From NCBI GenBank assembly GCA_030149115.1, contig JASBSE010000545.1:1-10794 (forward strand): 10,794 nucleotides of DNA, written 5' to 3'. The notes under the pieces are model-generated. The model saw only the letters and a program-made list of their open reading frames with translations, did no database searches and was not told the origin of the DNA. Origin of the DNA: Winogradskyella sp. (lineage in GTDB: Bacteria > Bacteroidota > Bacteroidia > Flavobacteriales > Flavobacteriaceae). Below are positions 8,058-10,794 of the stretch, piece after piece. Both the position numbers and the translations under genes were made by a program. Every line of letters starts with the position of its first letter. Within the stretch, counting starts at the first letter, position 1.

Positions 8058-8095
8058 TGTTAAAAGAATGTTAAGTAGTGTTAATTAAAGTAACA
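8058..8095. promoter_or_regulatory. Possible operator: three phased TGTTAA direct repeats in the divergent spacer
   Basis: TGTTAA occurs at 8058-8063, 8069-8074 and 8079-8084, all in plus orientation, with offsets of 11 and 10 bases, so all three face the same side of the helix. The last unit also begins a short inverted repeat: TGTTA at 8079-8083 pairs with TAACA at 8091-8095. The array sits directly against the start codon of the CoA-binding gene and about 75 bases upstream of the receptor start, so it could affect either gene. No full TAnnTTTG element was found for either gene in this spacer. A short ATCA tandem repeat (8131-8143) lies closer to the receptor start. A role as a protein-binding site is inference. 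Confidence 0.35.
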
Positions 8096-8157
8096 TGATG
8101 TAAAAATAGTCGTCTAGAGATAAAGAAACTATCAATCAATCAAATTTCAATCAAAAA

Positions 8158-10599
8158 ATGAAGCAGTTCTTATTAATGCTTATTTTGGTTTCATCAACCA
8201 TTTTAAGCGCCCAACCCAACTCCAACAAAGACATTAAAAACGGTTCTATCTCTGGTAGAGTACTAGACGCTAACCTTAACGAGCCATTACCTTATGTAAA
8301 TATTGTTGTAAAAGATGCCACAAGCAAAGTTCTTACAGGTGGTATTACAGATAATGAAGGAAACTTTACTATCGAGAAAATTCCTGAAGGTAACATACAG
8401 GTAGAAATTACATTTATTGGTTACAAAACCATTTTAAAAAATGAAACTATCGGAAAAGGAAACTACAACATTAAGATGGGAGATATTCTCTTAGAAGAAT
8501 CATCCGAAGGTCTTGATGAAGTTACCGTTGTTGCAGAAACCTCAACTATTCAACAAAAGGTAGATAGAAAAGTAATTAACATTGGTAAAGACTTGCAAAC
8601 AGCTGGAGCAACAGCTAGCGAGATTATGAATAATTTACCGTCAGTAAGTGTAGACCAGCAAAGTGGAGCTATTAGCTTACGTGGCAATCAAAATGTGCGA
8701 GTAATGGTAGATGGTAAGTTATCTAACATTCCGGCAGACCAGTTATTAAAACAAATACCTTCTACTTCAATTAAAAGTATAGAATTAATTACCAATCCAT
8801 CTGCGAAATACAATCCAGAAGGTATGAGTGGTATTATAAATATTGTACTGCACAAAAACACTCAAATTGGTTTTAATGGTAATATTAATGTTAGCCTCGC
8901 TCATGATATTGAGCCGAAATTCAATAGTTCAATAGATGCCAATTACAGAAACGGAAAATTCAATTTATATGGTTCTTATAGTAATGGTTCTATAAAAAAT
9001 TATAACAGAGGAAGAATTAATAGAGTTGAACAACAAATATTTCAGAATTTTAATATTCTTGATGACAACCAATCTCATTTATTTAAAATAGGTTTAGATT
9101 TTTATCTAGATGATAAAAACACAATTTCTGTATTTACCAATCAAAACTCGTTTGATAATAATGTAAACGTAAATACTAATATAGATTATGTTACAGATCC
9201 TTCTTTAGACGAATCCCAAGCTATTTATGGAGAAAATGAAAACGATTCTGAGCAATACAACTTTAACTACAAGCACGATTTTGCTGATGGACACAATATT
9301 GAGTTAGAAGTAGATCACAATATTTTTGGCGATAATGGTAATACAAACAATAGGTTTTTTAGCTCTCAGCGACCAAACTTTACTGAAGATACTGAAACCG
9401 ACAGAACACGTACTACTATTAACTTAGACTACGTAAACCCACTTTCTGATGCTGCTAAATTAGAACTTGGTTTGCAAGCACGTTTGTTTGAAAATAGTAT
9501 TTTCTATGAATCTAATGGTAGAGAGCAAAACGAGTTTGGACAGTACATCCCAACAACCACACTTTTTGACTACTCTAGAGACATCTACTCTGCTTATGCT
9601 ACTTATGGTAAAAAGTTAGAAAAATGGTCTTACCAAGTAGGATTAAGAGCAGAAACTGTAAGCGTAGATTCAGATGCTTTTAGAAGAGATTTGGATGCCA
9701 ATACAGAGTTAAATATTCCTTTTAAAAATGACTATTTTGAACTGTACCCTTCTGCATTCTTTACATATACTCCTTCTGAGAAAAACTCGTATCAGTTAAG
9801 CTACAGCAGACGTATAGATCGTCCTGGCATTGGCCAAGTAAATCCATTACCTCAGTTTAATACAGCTTTAATTTCTCAGTTTGGTAACCAAGAGTTATTA
9901 CCACAGTTTACAAACTCTATGGAAGTAAACTACACCAGACAATTAAAGAAAGGTAGTGTTACTGCAGGTGTATTTTACAGAATTATAGAAGACGAAATAC
10001 AGCAAGCCATTTTAATAGACAGAGCAGACACCAACCGTTTAATCCTTACAAACCTTAACTTTGACAACACCTCTTCTTATGGTATAGAATTATCTTCTAA
10101 CTACCGTCCTACAAAATGGTGGAGTGTTAATGCGAGTTTCGATTTGTTTTCTCAAAAGCAAAAGAGTATAGCTGAATCGTTTGACACTAATGGAGACATT
10201 GTTTTAAACACTGTTGAAGTAGATAATGTTGCCTGGAATCTTAGAGCGTTCAACAACTTTAAAGTAAGCAAAAGCTTAAGTTTTTCAGCATTTGGAATGT
10301 ATAGAGGTAAAAACAAAAACATTCAGTTTGAAATGCAAGACATGCTTATGGTAAATCTTGGTATGCGCTACAGTTTTATGGAAGGCAGAGCTAGCTTTAG
10401 CCTTAACTATAATGATATTTTTAACACCATGTATGCTCAGTTTAATGGACAACGACCATTTTTACAAAGAGGTCAATTTGAATGGGAAAGTCAGCAAATA
10501 TCTGGTAGATTATCTTACCGATTTGGTGGTGGCAAATACAGAGCAAAATCTCGTAAACAAAGAGATAACGATGTTAAACAAGGTGGTGGTATTTTTTAA
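8158..10599 (+). CDS. TonB-dependent outer-membrane receptor (outer membrane beta-barrel family) with CarboxypepD-reg-like N-domain
   Basis: This 813-residue outer-membrane protein has a signal peptide (1-18, cleavage before Q19). A carboxypeptidase-regulatory-like beta-sandwich follows (about 29-115: GSISGRV, EPLPYVNIVV, TDNEGNFTIEKIPEG, ITFIGYK). Next come the linker LDEVTVVAE (119-127) and a plug domain (about 138-232) with SEIMNNLPSVSVD, ISLRGNQNVRVMVDG, IKSIELITNPSAKYNPEG and SGIINIVL. The rest (about 235-789) is an Asn/Tyr-rich beta-barrel of the family common in Bacteroidota, including SYSRRIDRPGIGQVNPLP. The final strand ends in LSYRF (785-789). A basic, glycine-containing tail of 24 residues follows and ends in Phe813. 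It should import or bind an unknown ligand in a TonB-dependent way. No SusD partner follows: a terminator lies 120 bases downstream, so the receptor is probably expressed alone. The start gives an exact signal peptide; upstream sequence is non-coding. Confidence 0.92.
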   Translation: MKQFLLMLILVSSTILSAQPNSNKDIKNGSISGRVLDANLNEPLPYVNIVVKDATSKVLTGGITDNEGNFTIEKIPEGNIQVEITFIGYKTILKNETIGKGNYNIKMGDILLEESSEGLDEVTVVAETSTIQQKVDRKVINIGKDLQTAGATASEIMNNLPSVSVDQQSGAISLRGNQNVRVMVDGKLSNIPADQLLKQIPSTSIKSIELITNPSAKYNPEGMSGIINIVLHKNTQIGFNGNINVSLAHDIEPKFNSSIDANYRNGKFNLYGSYSNGSIKNYNRGRINRVEQQIFQNFNILDDNQSHLFKIGLDFYLDDKNTISVFTNQNSFDNNVNVNTNIDYVTDPSLDESQAIYGENENDSEQYNFNYKHDFADGHNIELEVDHNIFGDNGNTNNRFFSSQRPNFTEDTETDRTRTTINLDYVNPLSDAAKLELGLQARLFENSIFYESNGREQNEFGQYIPTTTLFDYSRDIYSAYATYGKKLEKWSYQVGLRAETVSVDSDAFRRDLDANTELNIPFKNDYFELYPSAFFTYTPSEKNSYQLSYSRRIDRPGIGQVNPLPQFNTALISQFGNQELLPQFTNSMEVNYTRQLKKGSVTAGVFYRIIEDEIQQAILIDRADTNRLILTNLNFDNTSSYGIELSSNYRPTKWWSVNASFDLFSQKQKSIAESFDTNGDIVLNTVEVDNVAWNLRAFNNFKVSKSLSFSAFGMYRGKNKNIQFEMQDMLMVNLGMRYSFMEGRASFSLNYNDIFNTMYAQFNGQRPFLQRGQFEWESQQISGRLSYRFGGGKYRAKSRKQRDNDVKQGGGIF

Positions 10600-10694
10600 C
10601 ATCCAAAAGTGTCACAAAGCATCAAAAATATAGTCTATATAATAGAAAGACTTAAAAACAATTTAATAGTTTACATAAATAGTTGATGGTTAGT

Positions 10695-10707
10695 GTTAAT
10701 GTTTAAC
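10695..10707. repeat. Short inverted repeat GTTAA/TTAAC
   Basis: GTTAA (10695-10699) and TTAAC (10703-10707) form a small palindrome with a 3-base centre, in the trailer between the receptor stop and its terminator. It is too weak to be a terminator alone. It uses the same GTTAA core as the repeats found elsewhere in the window, so it may be a binding half-site pair or chance. The rest of 10600-10717 is AT-rich and holds no gene or other structure I can support. Confidence 0.25.
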
Positions 10708-10717
10708 TATTAGATAG

Positions 10718-10753
10718 AAAACCCTGACGGTTGCAAAACTGGTCAGGGTTTTT
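10718..10753 (+). terminator. Intrinsic terminator downstream of the TonB-dependent receptor
   Basis: AAAACCCTGAC (10718-10728) pairs perfectly with GTCAGGGTTTT (10742-10752), an 11-bp stem. It extends past a bulged G10741 through GGTT/AACT (one G-T pair) to a GCAA tetraloop at 10733-10736. The downstream arm runs into a T tract (10749-10753). The A-rich upstream arm makes the hairpin usable in both directions, so it may also stop transcription arriving from the right. It lies 118 bases after the receptor stop codon and closes that transcription unit. Confidence 0.85.
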
Positions 10754-10784
10754 GTTAAATGCACGTTAAATATGTTAATCTTTG
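10754..10784 (+). promoter_or_regulatory. Phased GTTAA repeats and near-promoter, probable control region of the next gene
   Basis: GTTAA occurs at 10754-10758, 10765-10769 and 10774-10778, all in plus orientation with offsets of 11 and 9 bases. It is directly followed by AATCTTTG (10777-10784), a 7-of-8 match to the Bacteroidota -7 element TAnnTTTG. Coming right after a terminator, this looks like the start of a promoter region for a gene beyond the window edge. The arrangement resembles the repeats upstream of the VCBS operon. The target gene is not visible. Confidence 0.35.
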
Positions 10785-10794
10785 AAATAAAATC

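Noticed and set aside
8131..8143. ATCA tandem repeat upstream of the receptor as a phase-variation tract
   Set aside because: Only about three units are present, too few to suggest slippage-driven switching.
8158..10599. SusC/SusD-type polysaccharide utilisation locus
   Set aside because: No SusD-like gene or glycoside hydrolase is adjacent, and the receptor belongs to a shorter beta-barrel family than typical SusC proteins of about 1000 residues.
10358..10633. Plus-strand open frame overlapping the receptor's 3' end and extending past its stop
   Set aside because: It is a shifted frame of the barrel-coding sequence with no recognisable features.

Overview
The window looks like chromosomal DNA from a marine-type member of the Flavobacteriaceae (Bacteroidota). 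It is AT-rich and has no Shine-Dalgarno-like sites. It has matches to the Bacteroidota -7 promoter element TAnnTTTG. Its genes are typical of the group: a TonB-dependent receptor with an N-terminal carboxypeptidase-regulatory-like domain, VCBS/FG-GAP lipoproteins, and a secreted Asp-box beta-propeller protein. No genus can be named from the sequence alone.

Layout. Bases 1-1456 (minus strand) hold the N-terminal 485 residues of a large secreted BNR/Asp-box (sortilin-like) propeller protein whose C-terminus lies outside the window. A 75-bp divergent spacer separates it from a sodium:solute symporter at 1532-2977 (+). After a 132-bp spacer carrying a TAnnTTTG promoter come two tightly coupled lipoprotein genes. 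The first (3110-6355) is a 1081-residue double VCBS-repeat protein with a central ASPIC/UnbV domain. Two bases later (6358-7692) comes a vanadium-dependent haloperoxidase-type enzyme of the PAP2 superfamily, with every vanadate-site residue in place. A small CoA-binding (YccU-type) protein gene converges on it (7694-8056, minus), with one base between the two stop codons. A second divergent spacer leads to a TonB-dependent outer-membrane receptor (8158-10599, +). A strong intrinsic terminator (10718-10753) and the apparent control region of an off-window gene close the window.

How the genes may work together. The only clear functional unit is the VCBS/ASPIC lipoprotein plus the haloperoxidase-type lipoprotein. 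Both have lipoprotein signals, and they are probably co-transcribed and translationally coupled. They would form a cell-envelope module in which a calcium-binding double propeller could scaffold or present an oxidative or phosphatase-like enzyme. That role is inference. The symporter, CoA-binding protein and receptor are separate transcription units with no demonstrated link to it.

The most interesting items are this lipoprotein/haloperoxidase pair, the chloroperoxidase-like active-site signature of the enzyme, and helically phased GTTAA direct repeats that recur in three intergenic regions. No CRISPR array, tRNA, rRNA, insertion sequence or phage gene was seen.
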